Source: Cupriavidus laharis
GTDB lineage: Bacteria > Pseudomonadota > Gammaproteobacteria > Burkholderiales > Burkholderiaceae
DNA length: 64,000 bases
NCBI RefSeq assembly: GCF_914271435.1
Contig: NZ_CAJZAI010000001.1
Coordinates: 434,001-498,000 of the forward strand
Reading direction: 5' to 3'
The notes beneath the pieces were generated by a model. It worked only from the letters and a program-made list of their open reading frames with translations. It was not told the DNA's origin and did no database searches. A program made the position numbers and the translations under genes. Shown one piece after another: positions 28,432-36,983 of this stretch; within the stretch, counting starts at the first letter, position 1; each line of letters begins with the position of its first letter.

Positions 28432-29378
28432 GCTTTGTTGCGGGGAGTGTAGGGGTGGGTCTCGGCCCAGTGGCGGGCGATATCGACACGCCGGCAGATC
28501 CACACCTTGTCGTGGCCCTGCACATAGTCGAGGAAGCGCTGCAGCGCGCGGAAGCGCCCCGGGCGGCCGAGCAATCGGCAATGCATGCCGATCGACAGCA
28601 TCTTGGGCTGGTCCAGGCCGCTGGGGTCGCCTTCCTCGTACAGCACGTCGAACGCATCCTTCAGGTACTGGAAGAACTGCTCGCCGGTGTTGAAGCCCTG
28701 CGGCGTGGCAAAGCGCATGTCGTTGGAGTCGAGCGTGTACGGCACCACCAGGTGGGGCTTCTTCTCGCCACCGGTGACTTCCACCTCGGTCCAGAAGGGG
28801 AGGTCGTCGCCGTAGTAGTCGGAGTCGTACAGGAGGCCACCGTGCTCCACCACCAGGCGGCGCGTATTGGGGCTGTCGCGGCCGGTGTACCAGCCGAGCG
28901 GCATCGAGCCGGTCAGCTCCCTGATGATTTCCATGCCGATGCGCATGTGCTCGCGCTCGGTGGCTTCGTCGATATTCTGGTAGTGGATCCAGCGCCAGCC
29001 GTGGCAGGCGATCTCGTGGCCGAGCTCGACAAACGCACGCGTCAGTTCCGGATGGCGCTGCAGCGCCATCGACACGCCGAAGATGGTCAGCGGCAGGCCG
29101 CGCCGTTCGAATTCGCGCAGGATGCGCCAGACGCCCGCGCGCGAGCCGTATTCGTAGATCCCCTCCATGCTCATGTGGCGGTCGGGGTAGGCCGCTGCGC
29201 CGACGATTTCGGAGAGGAACTGCTCGGACGCGGCATCGCCGTGCAGGACGCAGTTTTCGCCGCCCTCTTCGTAGTTGAGGACGAACTGCAGGGCGACGCG
29301 CGCGCCGCCGGGCCAGCGGGCGTGCGGCGGCCGGGCGCCGTAGCCGATGAGATCGCGTGGATAGTTCTGCTTTGTCAT
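28428..29378 (-). CDS. puuE: Allantoinase PuuE (polysaccharide-deacetylase fold)
   Basis: A 316-residue cofactor-independent allantoinase that hydrolyses allantoin to allantoate. The family's opening YPRDLIGYGARPPHARWPGG and its motifs NYEEGGENC, FGVSMALQRHPE and HGWRWIHYQ are all present, on a NodB-type barrel. I chose the ATG at 29378 because homologues begin at this point; a longer frame upstream has no family sequence. It lies about 170 bases downstream of the NCS2 permease and overlaps uraD, forming a catabolic unit. Confidence 0.94.
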   Translation of the reverse strand: MTKQNYPRDLIGYGARPPHARWPGGARVALQFVLNYEEGGENCVLHGDAASEQFLSEIVGAAAYPDRHMSMEGIYEYGSRAGVWRILREFERRGLPLTIFGVSMALQRHPELTRAFVELGHEIACHGWRWIHYQNIDEATEREHMRIGMEIIRELTGSMPLGWYTGRDSPNTRRLVVEHGGLLYDSDYYGDDLPFWTEVEVTGGEKKPHLVVPYTLDSNDMRFATPQGFNTGEQFFQYLKDAFDVLYEEGDPSGLDQPKMLSIGMHCRLLGRPGRFRALQRFLDYVQGHDKVWICRRVDIARHWAETHPYTPRNKA

Positions 29379-29547
29379 GGGTCGTTTCTGCTTCAGGGAA
29401 CCGGCCATCCCCGCTTGCGAAGGGATGTCCGGGGACCGTGGCGTCTTGCGGCGGCTGGCACGTTGCTGCGCCCGAAAGCGCTGCAAATCTCGCAATGAAC
29501 GTGCCAGTCGTGCCGCTGCGCTGACGCGGCGGTCCCGGTTGCTGCGA

Positions 29548-30954
29548 TTACTCCGTGCCGTGCGTGTTCGCGGCGGCGTTGCGCATGGCCTCTTCGCGCG
29601 ACTGGACGCCGTTGTAGAAGAGGTTCAGCGCCACGGCCACGATGGTGCCGAGCACGATCCCGCTGTGGGTGAACGGCACCGTCCACTTCGGCAGGTACTG
29701 GAAGAACGTCGGCGCCAGCGTCGGGATCATGCCGAAGCCGATCGCGATGGCGACGATGAACAGGTTGTGGCGGTTGCGGTTGAAATCGCAGCTGCCCAGG
29801 ATGCGGATGCCGGTGGCGGCCACCATGCCGAACATCACGATGCCGGCGCCGCCGAGCACGAACTGCGGCACCGACGCCACCACGTGGGCCATTTTCGGGA
29901 ACAGGCCGAACGAGATCAGGATGATGCCGCCGGCCGCCGCCACGTAGCGCGAGCGCACGCCGGTCACGGTCACCAGGCCCACGTTCTGCGAGAACGAGGT
30001 GTACGGGAACGTGTTGAACACGCCGCCGATCACGGTGCCGAGGCCGTCGGCGCGCAGGCCGCGGGTCAGCTCTTCATTGCTGAGCTTCTTGCCGGTGATG
30101 TCCGACAGCGCCAGGAACATGCCGGTCGACTCCACCAGCGTGATCACCATGACGATGCACATCGACAGGATCGCGCTCACTTCGAAGGTCGGGATGCCGA
30201 AGTGCAGCGGCGTGATGACGGCGACGAAGCTGGCTTCGTTCAGGCCCTCGAACGAGACCTTGCCCATGGCCATCGCCACCAGCGTGCCGGCGATGATGCC
30301 GAGCAGCACCGCGCAGTTGGCCACCAGGCCACGGCCATACTTGGTCAGCAGCAGGATGATCACCAGCGTGAGCCCGGCGATGCCGAGGTTGGCCAGGTCG
30401 CCGTAGGCAAGGTTGGGAACTTCCTTGGCCACGCCGTCGATCACGGCGCGCGTGGTGGGCTGGCCACCGGCCGCCCAGTTGATGCCCACGCGCATCAGCG
30501 ACACGCCGATCAGCGTGATCACCGTGCCGGTCACCACCGGCGGGAACAGGCCGAGCATGCGGCCCATCATCGGCGCAATGAGAATGCCGAACACCCCTGA
30601 CGCAATCACCGCGCCGTAGATGCCGAGCAGGCCGACATTCGGATCGGCGCCGATGGCGATCATCGGTGCCACCGAGGCAAAGGTCACGCCCATCATCACG
30701 GGCATGCGGATGCCGAACTTCCAGAAGCCGACTGCCTGGATCAGCGTGGCGAGGCCGGCGGCGAACAGGTCGGCATTGATCAGGAAAGCCAGCTGGTCCT
30801 TGGGCAGCTTCAGGGCCCCACCGATGATCAGGGGAACGGCAACGGTGCCGGCATACATCACCAGCACGTGCTGCAGCCCGAGCGCGAGCAGACGCCCGGA
30901 GGGCAAACGCTCGTTGGTCAGGTCCGTGGGGACCGTGGTGCTTGCGGAAGTCAT
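29548..30954 (-). CDS. NCS2-family purine permease (urate/xanthine type)
   Basis: A 468-residue membrane transporter with about 12-14 helices. The family's helix-1 motif LGLQHVLVMYAG and the nucleobase signature QNVGLVTVTGVRSR are intact. The sequence fits the NAT/NCS2 branch that includes UacT/XanQ, which carry urate or xanthine by proton symport. Its place upstream of puuE-uraD and next to the urate oxidation genes suggests urate or xanthine uptake. The exact substrate cannot be told from the sequence. Confidence 0.9.
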   Translation of the reverse strand: MTSASTTVPTDLTNERLPSGRLLALGLQHVLVMYAGTVAVPLIIGGALKLPKDQLAFLINADLFAAGLATLIQAVGFWKFGIRMPVMMGVTFASVAPMIAIGADPNVGLLGIYGAVIASGVFGILIAPMMGRMLGLFPPVVTGTVITLIGVSLMRVGINWAAGGQPTTRAVIDGVAKEVPNLAYGDLANLGIAGLTLVIILLLTKYGRGLVANCAVLLGIIAGTLVAMAMGKVSFEGLNEASFVAVITPLHFGIPTFEVSAILSMCIVMVITLVESTGMFLALSDITGKKLSNEELTRGLRADGLGTVIGGVFNTFPYTSFSQNVGLVTVTGVRSRYVAAAGGIILISFGLFPKMAHVVASVPQFVLGGAGIVMFGMVAATGIRILGSCDFNRNRHNLFIVAIAIGFGMIPTLAPTFFQYLPKWTVPFTHSGIVLGTIVAVALNLFYNGVQSREEAMRNAAANTHGTE

Positions 30955-31101
30955 TGATGCGTCTCCTCTCCTTTGGGTTGGATGGGAACACCGGCGTCCG
31001 TGGCCTCCTTTTGGGACAGCGCCGCCGCCGCGTCCTTCAGGACGCTGTCATGGGCGGCACAGCCAGGCCTCGTTTTGTGTGATGCCGGTGGGAACACCGT
31101 G

Positions 31102-31860
31102 CTAGGTGGAGCGGCCCAGCACGCTGCGAAGATCGAAGGCGCCCGGATCGTCGGGTTGTACGCGGTCGGCGCAAGCGCCGAGGTGGTGCGCCATGCGCGA
31201 CTGGGCCAGCGCGGCATCGCCCTGTTCCAGTGCATCGAGGATTTCCTCGTGTTCGTCGAACGAACAGGCGTTGTTGCCGGGCGCTTCCACGCTGGCGATC
31301 ATCAGCGTGGTGCGCGAGACCAGCCGGCGCATCATGTTGACCAGCAGCGCGTTGCCGGACAGTTCGGCCAGCGCGGTATGGAACTCGGCCGACAGGCGGA
31401 TCCACGTGGGGCGGTCGTGCGTGAGGAAGGCCTGGCGCTCGCTCGCCACCATCTTGCGCAGCGGGGCGATCACGGCCTTGACGTCGGGCATGGCGGCGAG
31501 CTTGTCGAGCACCGCGCGTTCCAGCATCTGGCGCAGTTCGAACATGTCGTGCGCCTCGTCGGTGGAGGGGCTGGCGATGAAAGCGCCGCGGTTGGGTTCC
31601 AGGTCCACCATGCCGTCCGCGGACAGGTGCGACAGCACCTTGCGCACCGTGTGCCGTGCCGTGGCATAGATCTCGCAGAGCGAATGCTCGGTCAGCTTGG
31701 TGCGCGGCGGCAGCCTGTGCTCCATGATCGCGTCATAGATCTCGTGATACATGCGCTCTTCGACCGAGCCCTTGCGGGCGGGCTTATCCAGCTTCTCGGG
31801 CTTCTGTTCGGTCAGCACGGCGTCGGCGACACCGGCAATCAGCTTCAGGCTCTTGGACAT
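31102..31860 (-). CDS. GntR-family (FCD) regulator of the purine genes
   Basis: A 252-residue regulator with a winged HTH at about 35-100 (MYHEIYDAIMEHRLPPRTKL, then ARHTVRKVLSHLSADGMV) and an FCD ligand domain that contains FHTALAEL and a late DEHEEILDALEQGD metal-site region. I chose ATG 31860 (MSKSLKLIAG); an upstream in-frame start at 31917 lacks a binding site. The gene is divergent from uraH-puuD and about 150 bases downstream of the permease start, with several wTTGTnnACAAw dyads upstream. It probably represses urate catabolism, with a purine intermediate as inducer. Confidence 0.87.
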   Translation of the reverse strand: MSKSLKLIAGVADAVLTEQKPEKLDKPARKGSVEERMYHEIYDAIMEHRLPPRTKLTEHSLCEIYATARHTVRKVLSHLSADGMVDLEPNRGAFIASPSTDEAHDMFELRQMLERAVLDKLAAMPDVKAVIAPLRKMVASERQAFLTHDRPTWIRLSAEFHTALAELSGNALLVNMMRRLVSRTTLMIASVEAPGNNACSFDEHEEILDALEQGDAALAQSRMAHHLGACADRVQPDDPGAFDLRSVLGRST

Positions 31861-31961
31861 CTCGGCACCAAGCGTTAGGACGGAAACAGCGGGCTGCGGC
31901 CCCTGCTGGACCACCATCTGTCGCGCCGATAATCCAGGCTATCAGCAGGCAGTGATCCGAA

Positions 31962-32288
31962 AATTGTTGACAATTATTTGGTTACGCCTTCAATATTGTC
32001 AACAAAACAGATTCAGGTTTTCGACAACTAAGGGTTATCCCTCAATTGTCAACCGGGTGGGTGCAGGCGCATTGTCGCCACGCACCAACCCAGCGCCGGG
32101 ATGCGTTACATGACGTACCGAGCGGGCACCATTCCCACAGATGGTGCTAGTGAAGGCAGCGGCGCCCCTCACAACCCAATCGCAAAAGGACAAATACGAT
32201 GGGACGCTTGACCACCCATGTTCTCGACACCGCAGCCGGCACCCCGGGCCATGGCATGTCGATTACTCTCCATAAAATTGTCGACAAT
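31962..32288. promoter_or_regulatory. Repeated GntR-type operators (TTGT-nn-ACAA)
   Basis: The divergent region holds AATTGTTGACAATT at 31962-31975, TTGTCAACAA at 31996-32005, a half-site TTTTCGACAA at 32018-32027, and AATTGTCAAC at 32044-32053. A further perfect palindrome ATTGTCGACAAT lies inside uraH at 32277-32288. The shared core is TTGTnnACAA. Because they cluster at the GntR gene and uraH, they are likely its operators; binding itself is inferred. Confidence 0.6.
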
Positions 32289-32552
32289 CGCCGCGAAACG
32301 CTGAAGACCGTGGTCACCAACCACGACGGACGCTGCGACCAGCCCCTGCTCGAAGGTGCGGACCTTGCCGTCGGCGAGTACGAGTTGGAATTCGCTGCCG
32401 GCGATTACTTCCGCGCGCAAGGCGTGAAGCTGCCCGAGCCGGCGTTCCTGGACGTGGTGCCCCTGCGTTTCGGCATTGCCGACCCCAACGCGCACTACCA
32501 CGTGCCGCTCCTGGTTTCGCCCTGGTCGTACTCGACCTACCGCGGCAGCTGA
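32199..32552 (+). CDS. uraH: 5-hydroxyisourate hydrolase (transthyretin-like)
   Basis: A 117-residue enzyme hydrolysing 5-hydroxyisourate to OHCU. His7 in THVLD, Arg45 in NHDGRCD, His99/His101 in AHYHVPLL, and the C-terminal tetrapeptide YRGS, which marks HIU hydrolases and is absent from true transthyretins, are all present. It is followed 31 bases later by puuD, giving the two consecutive steps after urate. It belongs to the same divergent regulon as the GntR gene. Confidence 0.95.
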   Translation: MGRLTTHVLDTAAGTPGHGMSITLHKIVDNRRETLKTVVTNHDGRCDQPLLEGADLAVGEYELEFAAGDYFRAQGVKLPEPAFLDVVPLRFGIADPNAHYHVPLLVSPWSYSTYRGS

Positions 32553-32583
32553 ACCGGTGGTCTAGGGAAACAGGAGACAAGAC

Positions 32584-33795
32584 ATGGAAGGCTATATCCT
32601 CGACTGGGCCAATATGCTGCTGCGGTGGGTGCACGTCATCACCGCCATCGCATGGATCGGTTCCTCGTTCTATTTCGTCTGGCTGGACAACAGCCTGACC
32701 AGGCCCACCGCCCCCGACCTGAAGGACAAGGGCGTGGATGGCGAACTGTGGGCCGTGCACGGCGGCGGCTTCTACAACCCGCAGAAGTACCTGACCGCAC
32801 CCAAGTCACTGCCCGAGAACCTGCACTGGTTCTACTGGGAGTCGTACTCGACGTGGATGAGCGGCTTCGCGCTGCTGGTCGTGCTGTACCTGTTCAACGC
32901 CAGCACGTTCCTGATCGACAAGAACGTGTTCGACATGTCGCCGGGCGCGGCGGTTGGCTTCGCGGTCTCGTACCTGCTGATCGGCTGGATCGTCTATGAC
33001 AGCATCTGCCGGCTGTTCGGCAAGAACGACCGTCTCGTCGGCATCCTGGTGGCGGTCTACATCATGGCCGCGGCCTTCGTCGCCTGTCACATCTTCTCGG
33101 GCCGCGCGGCGTTCCTGCTGACCGGCGCGATGGTGGCGACGATCATGAGCGCCAACGTGCTGGTGTGGATCATCCCGGGCCAGCGCAAGGTCGTGGCGGC
33201 ACTGAAGGCCGGCCAGCCGGTCGACCCGATCCACGGCAAGCGCGGCAAGCAGCGCAGCGTGCACAACACCTACTTCACGCTGCCGGTGCTGTTCGCCATG
33301 CTGTCAAACCACTACAGCATGACCTACGCCGCCAAGTACAACTGGGTGGTGCTGATCCTGATTATGCTGGCCGGCGTGCTGATCCGTCAGTTCTTCATCC
33401 TGAAGCACAAGGGCAAGATCAATGTCTTGTGGCCTGCTGCCGGCGTTGCCGCGCTCGGCGTGGTGGCCGTGATGATCGCACCGCAGCCGCGCCCGACGGT
33501 TGCCAGCAGCGGTGGCGCTGAAGCCGCCGCCACCGCGGTGAGCTTCACCAAGGTGCAGGAAGTGATCAATGCGCGCTGCGTGCAGTGCCATGCCGCGGCG
33601 CCGAAGATGATGCCGACTGCGGCCAAGGGCATCAAGCTCGACACCGCCGACGAAATCAAGGCGCACGCCCAGCTGATCTACCAGCAGGCCGTCCAGCAGA
33701 AGGCCATGCCGCTGGGCAATGTGACGCAGATCACTGACGACGAGCGCGCCTTGCTGGGCCAGTGGTTCGAAGGCGGCGCCAAGACGACCAACTGA
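32584..33795 (+). CDS. puuD: PuuD membrane urate oxidase with C-terminal cytochrome c domain
   Basis: A 403-residue inner-membrane protein. About eight hydrophobic segments in the first ~300 residues form the urate hydroxylase domain (WVHVITAIAWIGSSFYFVWLD at the start). A c-type cytochrome domain follows with Cys332-x-x-Cys335-His336 and axial Met near 375 (KAMPLGN). PuuD oxidises urate to 5-hydroxyisourate and passes electrons to the respiratory chain rather than to O2 with release of H2O2. GAGACAAG precedes the ATG. It is the urate oxidase for this pathway; no UaZ/HpxO-type urate oxidase is present. Confidence 0.95.
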   Translation: MEGYILDWANMLLRWVHVITAIAWIGSSFYFVWLDNSLTRPTAPDLKDKGVDGELWAVHGGGFYNPQKYLTAPKSLPENLHWFYWESYSTWMSGFALLVVLYLFNASTFLIDKNVFDMSPGAAVGFAVSYLLIGWIVYDSICRLFGKNDRLVGILVAVYIMAAAFVACHIFSGRAAFLLTGAMVATIMSANVLVWIIPGQRKVVAALKAGQPVDPIHGKRGKQRSVHNTYFTLPVLFAMLSNHYSMTYAAKYNWVVLILIMLAGVLIRQFFILKHKGKINVLWPAAGVAALGVVAVMIAPQPRPTVASSGGAEAAATAVSFTKVQEVINARCVQCHAAAPKMMPTAAKGIKLDTADEIKAHAQLIYQQAVQQKAMPLGNVTQITDDERALLGQWFEGGAKTTN

Positions 33796-33900
33796 GCATT
33801 GCAGAATCCGGGCCCGCCAGCGAGCGGGCCCATGAAATCCGAGCATCGGTGATCGACGGTCCGGTGGCCGCGCAGTTGGCGGCCGTCAGTACCGGACCGG

Positions 33901-33940
33901 CGAGGGTTTGAACGGGGCTTTGGCCTCGTTTTTTTTCGTT
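33901..33940 (+). terminator. Possible terminator after puuD
   Basis: CGAGG (33901) can pair with CCTCG (33924-33928), immediately followed by a run of eight Ts and then CGTTTTT. The stem is short, but the T run is the best in the window. A GGGCCCGC / GCGGGCCC hairpin at 33810-33831 lies nearer to the stop. Confidence 0.5.
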
Positions 33941-33961
33941 TTTGCTGATCAGCGGAAGAAC

Positions 33962-33990
33962 AAAAAAGCCGCTCCGAAGAGCGGCCTTGG
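33962..33990 (-). terminator. Intrinsic terminator after ilvD
   Basis: On the minus strand, AAGGCCGCTC / GAGCGGCTTT with loop TTCG leads into TTTTTTG, about 31 bases past the ilvD stop. Confidence 0.8.
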
Positions 33991-34020
33991 GAGCAGCAGG
34001 GCGCAAGCCCCGCCGCAATA

Positions 34021-35880
34021 TCAGTCGTCCAGCAATGACAGATCGCGCACCGCGCCCTTGTCAGCCGACATCACTAGCTTGGCGTAGGCCTTCAGCGCAG
34101 CCGACACCTTGCGCGGACGCGGCTTGGCGGGCTTCCACCCCTTGGCGTTTTGCTCCTCGCGGCGGCGCGCCAGTTCCTCGTCCGACACGAGCACGTCGAT
34201 CGTGCGGTTGGGGATGTCGATGCGGATCTTGTCGCCGTCGCGGACCAGGCCAATCGCACCGCCGGCTGCTGCCTCGGGCGAGCAGTGGCCGATGGACAGG
34301 CCGGAGGTGCCGCCCGAGAAGCGGCCGTCGGTCAGCAGCGCGCACGCCTTGCCCAGGCCCTTGGACTTGATGTAGCTCGTCGGGTAGAGCATTTCCTGCA
34401 TGCCGGGACCACCCTTCGGGCCTTCGTAGCGCACGATCACCACGTCGCCGGCCTTGACCTTGTCGTTGAGGATGTTCTCGACCGCTTCGTCCTGCGACTC
34501 GGTGACGTTGGCCGAGCCCTCGAACACGAGGATGCTCTCGTCCACGCCGGCGGTCTTCACCACGCAGCCGTCGAGCGCAATATTGCCCGTCAGCACGGCC
34601 AGGCCGCCTTCCTTCGAGAACGCATGCTCGTACGAGCGGATGCAGCCCTCGGCGCGGTCCAGGTCCAGGCTGGGCCAGCGCGTGTTCTGGCTGAACGCGA
34701 CCTGCGTCGGAACGCCGGCCGGGCCGGCCATGTAGAAGGTCCTGACAGCTTCGTCCTGCGTGCGGGAGATGTCCCACTGGTTCAGGGCATCACCGAGCGT
34801 GGCAGCGTGCACCGTGGGCACGTCGGTGTGCAGCTTGCCGGCGCGCTCCAGTTCACCGAGGATGGCCATGATGCCGCCTGCGCGGTGCACGTCCTCGATA
34901 TGGTATTTGTTGGTGTTGGGCGCGACCTTGCAGAGCTGGGGCACGACACGCGACAGGCGGTCGATGTCGGTCATCGTGAAGTTGATGCCCGCTTCCTGCG
35001 CGATCGCCAGCAGGTGCAGGATGGTGTTGGTCGAGCCGCCCATGGCGATGTCCAGCGTCATCGCGTTCTCGAACGCCTTGAAGCCGACCGAGCGCGGCAG
35101 GATGCGCGCGTCTTCCTGCTCGTAGTACTGGCGGGCCAGTTCGACGATGCGGCTGCCGGCGCGCTTGAACAGTTGCTCACGGTCCGCGTGCGTGGCCACC
35201 ACGGTGCCGTTGCCGGGCAGCGACAGGCCCAGCGCCTCGGTCAGGCAGTTCATCGAGTTGGCCGTGAACATGCCCGAGCACGAACCGCAGGTCGGGCAGG
35301 CGGAACGCTCGACTTCGGCCACGTCGGCGTCGGAATAGGCCTGGTCGGCTGCGATCACCATCGCGTCGACGAGGTCGAGCTTCTTGAACTCGACGGCCTT
35401 GGTGGCCGGGTTGGCCAGGCGCGTCTTGCCGGCTTCCATGGGGCCGCCCGAGACGAAGATCACGGGGATGTTCAGGCGCATCGCGGCCATCAGCATGCCC
35501 GGGGTGATCTTGTCGCAGTTCGAGATGCACACCATGGCGTCGGCGCAGTGTGCGTTGACCATGTACTCGACCGAGTCGGCGATGATGTCGCGGCTCGGCA
35601 GCGAATACAGCATGCCGTCATGGCCCATGGCGATGCCGTCATCGACCGCGATGGTATTGAATTCCTTGGCCACGCCGCCGGCGGCCTCGATCTCGCGCGC
35701 GACGAGCTGGCCCAGGTCCTTCAGGTGCACATGGCCGGGCACGAACTGGGTGAACGAGTTCACCACCGCGATGATCGGCTTGTTGAAATCATCGTCTTTC
35801 ATGCCGGTGGCGCGCCACAGGGAGCGCGCACCTGCCATGTTGCGGCCGGCGGTGGAGGTCTTGGAACGGTATGCGGGCAT
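34021..35880 (-). CDS. ilvD: Dihydroxy-acid dehydratase
   Basis: A 619-residue Fe-S enzyme of valine, leucine and isoleucine synthesis that dehydrates 2,3-dihydroxy acids to 2-oxo acids. Cluster-binding region [11 protein letters not shown] (Cys118, Cys122) and [11 protein letters not shown] (Cys195, Cys198, Cys201) are intact, with the family start [18 protein letters not shown]. The length matches the E. coli 4Fe-4S type (about 616) better than the shorter plant 2Fe-2S type. It lies within the purine region but is convergent with puuD and is its own unit. Confidence 0.96.
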   Translation of the reverse strand: MPAYRSKTSTAGRNMAGARSLWRATGMKDDDFNKPIIAVVNSFTQFVPGHVHLKDLGQLVAREIEAAGGVAKEFNTIAVDDGIAMGHDGMLYSLPSRDIIADSVEYMVNAHCADAMVCISNCDKITPGMLMAAMRLNIPVIFVSGGPMEAGKTRLANPATKAVEFKKLDLVDAMVIAADQAYSDADVAEVERSACPTCGSCSGMFTANSMNCLTEALGLSLPGNGTVVATHADREQLFKRAGSRIVELARQYYEQEDARILPRSVGFKAFENAMTLDIAMGGSTNTILHLLAIAQEAGINFTMTDIDRLSRVVPQLCKVAPNTNKYHIEDVHRAGGIMAILGELERAGKLHTDVPTVHAATLGDALNQWDISRTQDEAVRTFYMAGPAGVPTQVAFSQNTRWPSLDLDRAEGCIRSYEHAFSKEGGLAVLTGNIALDGCVVKTAGVDESILVFEGSANVTESQDEAVENILNDKVKAGDVVIVRYEGPKGGPGMQEMLYPTSYIKSKGLGKACALLTDGRFSGGTSGLSIGHCSPEAAAGGAIGLVRDGDKIRIDIPNRTIDVLVSDEELARRREEQNAKGWKPAKPRPRKVSAALKAYAKLVMSADKGAVRDLSLLDD

Positions 35881-36052
35881 TGTGGGGTTGTGAAATCAGT
35901 ATCGCGGAAAGGATGCGGGGCCATGGGAATAGGGGCCCCTCACGCGCCCGTGCGAACAACCTCTTGAGCTGCGCCCTGGGCAGAATCACGGATTATCCCA
36001 TACCGCCCGGCCGCGTGTAGCCGCCAGGGCCGGTGATCGCGCGCGCTGGCTG

Positions 36053-36086
36053 CAGGACACCCGGGCTGCGCGGCCCGGATGTCCTG
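36053..36086 (-). terminator. Hairpin after the GDT1-family gene
   Basis: CAGGAC...CCGGGC / GCCCGG...GTCCTG forms a 14-bp, nearly perfect stem downstream of the exporter gene. It lacks a T run, so it may block exonucleases rather than end transcription. Confidence 0.4.
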
Positions 36087-36102
36087 ATGCGCCTCCTGGG
36101 CC

Positions 36103-36678
36103 TCAGCCGCCGATATTCAGCAGCGCCAGCACGCCCAGCACCAGGAAGATGCCCGCGGCGATCTTGTGCACGAGGCCGATCGGCATCTTGTTGGCGAACT
36201 TGTCGCCGAGCAGTACGGCCGGCGCGTTGGCCAGCATCATGCCGAAGGTGGTGCCGGCCACCACGGCAAGCACCGCGCCGTTGAAGCGGGCGGCCAGCGC
36301 GATCGTGGCGATCTGGGTCTTGTCGCCCATCTCGGCAAAGAAGAACGCGACGATGGTGGTGGCCAGGATGCCGAGCGCGCCTTTCACCGGCTTGGCTTCC
36401 TCGGCGTCGTCGAGCTTGTCGGGGATCAGCATCCACGCGGCCATGGCGATGAAGCCCAGTCCAAGGATCCAGCGCAGCAGCGTTTCGCCGAGCACATGGG
36501 TGATCCAGCCGCCCAGCGCGCCGGCAAAGCCGTGGTTGACCACTGTGGCGATCAGGATGCCAAGGATGATGGGAAGGGGCTTGCGATAGCGTGCAGCGAG
36601 GACGAGCGAGAGCAACTGCGTCTTGTCGCCCATTTCCGCGAGCGCGACGATGCCTGTGGAGACGAGGAAGGCTTCCAT
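36103..36678 (-). CDS. GDT1/UPF0016 family manganese exporter
   Basis: A 191-residue, roughly six-helix inner-membrane protein with two copies of the family motif E-x-G-D-K-(T/S)-Q: residues 15-21 and 116-122. Each repeat half has its own motif, as in TMEM165/GDT1 cation transporters. Bacterial homologues (MneA in Vibrio) export Mn2+. I chose the ATG at 36678 because the helix begins there; a longer frame overlaps a yybP-ykoY-type riboswitch, which fits control by manganese. Substrate is an inference from family and riboswitch. Confidence 0.88.
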   Translation of the reverse strand: MEAFLVSTGIVALAEMGDKTQLLSLVLAARYRKPLPIILGILIATVVNHGFAGALGGWITHVLGETLLRWILGLGFIAMAAWMLIPDKLDDAEEAKPVKGALGILATTIVAFFFAEMGDKTQIATIALAARFNGAVLAVVAGTTFGMMLANAPAVLLGDKFANKMPIGLVHKIAAGIFLVLGVLALLNIGG

Positions 36679-36689
36679 GTTGTTGTGTG

Positions 36690-36925
36690 AGTAACCGGGC
36701 CGCATGCATCGCGAGATGCCAATGACGCACACCTTTCCCGGCCCGGCCAGAAAGGTGAGGTCATCGGTCTCGCCAGGCCTTGGATCGGGCTGGGCCATCT
36801 GGCCAGCCGGGTCCGGAGCTGCGCACGCCATAACCGCAAGCGGTCAAGTCTGTTGACGTACGCCCCTGTCTTCCGGGTTCCGCATTGCGCGGCGCGGTGA
36901 GAGCAGGGCGGCTACTCCCCAATGG
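36690..36925 (-). promoter_or_regulatory. yybP-ykoY manganese riboswitch upstream of the GDT1-family gene
   Basis: The minus-strand leader begins with GGGGAGTAGC (36920-36911), the nearly invariant opening of yybP-ykoY aptamers. Further along are ACGTCAACAGACTTGACCG, AGACCGATGACCTCACC and a paired AAGGTG...GCGTCATTGG, which are usual members of the beta/gamma-proteobacterial class. A TATAAT lies at 36939-36934, with TGGACG 17 bases before it. Binding of Mn2+ is known for the class. Exact fold boundaries are estimated. Confidence 0.85.
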
Positions 36926-36933
36926 AAACTGCA

Positions 36934-36962
36934 ATTATAGCGGCGCCGGCGGTGAGCGTCCA
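36934..36962 (-). promoter_or_regulatory. Promoter of the riboswitch-GDT1 transcript
   Basis: TATAAT (36934-36939) is preceded by TGGACG, with a 17-base spacer. The start of transcription would fall just before the riboswitch opening. Confidence 0.65.
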
Positions 36963-36983
36963 CCGCCGGGAAAAAGTGCCTTG

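Noticed and set aside
36679-36831. N-terminal extension of the GDT1-family protein by 51 residues
   Set aside because: It has no family sequence and overlaps the riboswitch, whose conserved bases explain this stretch better.
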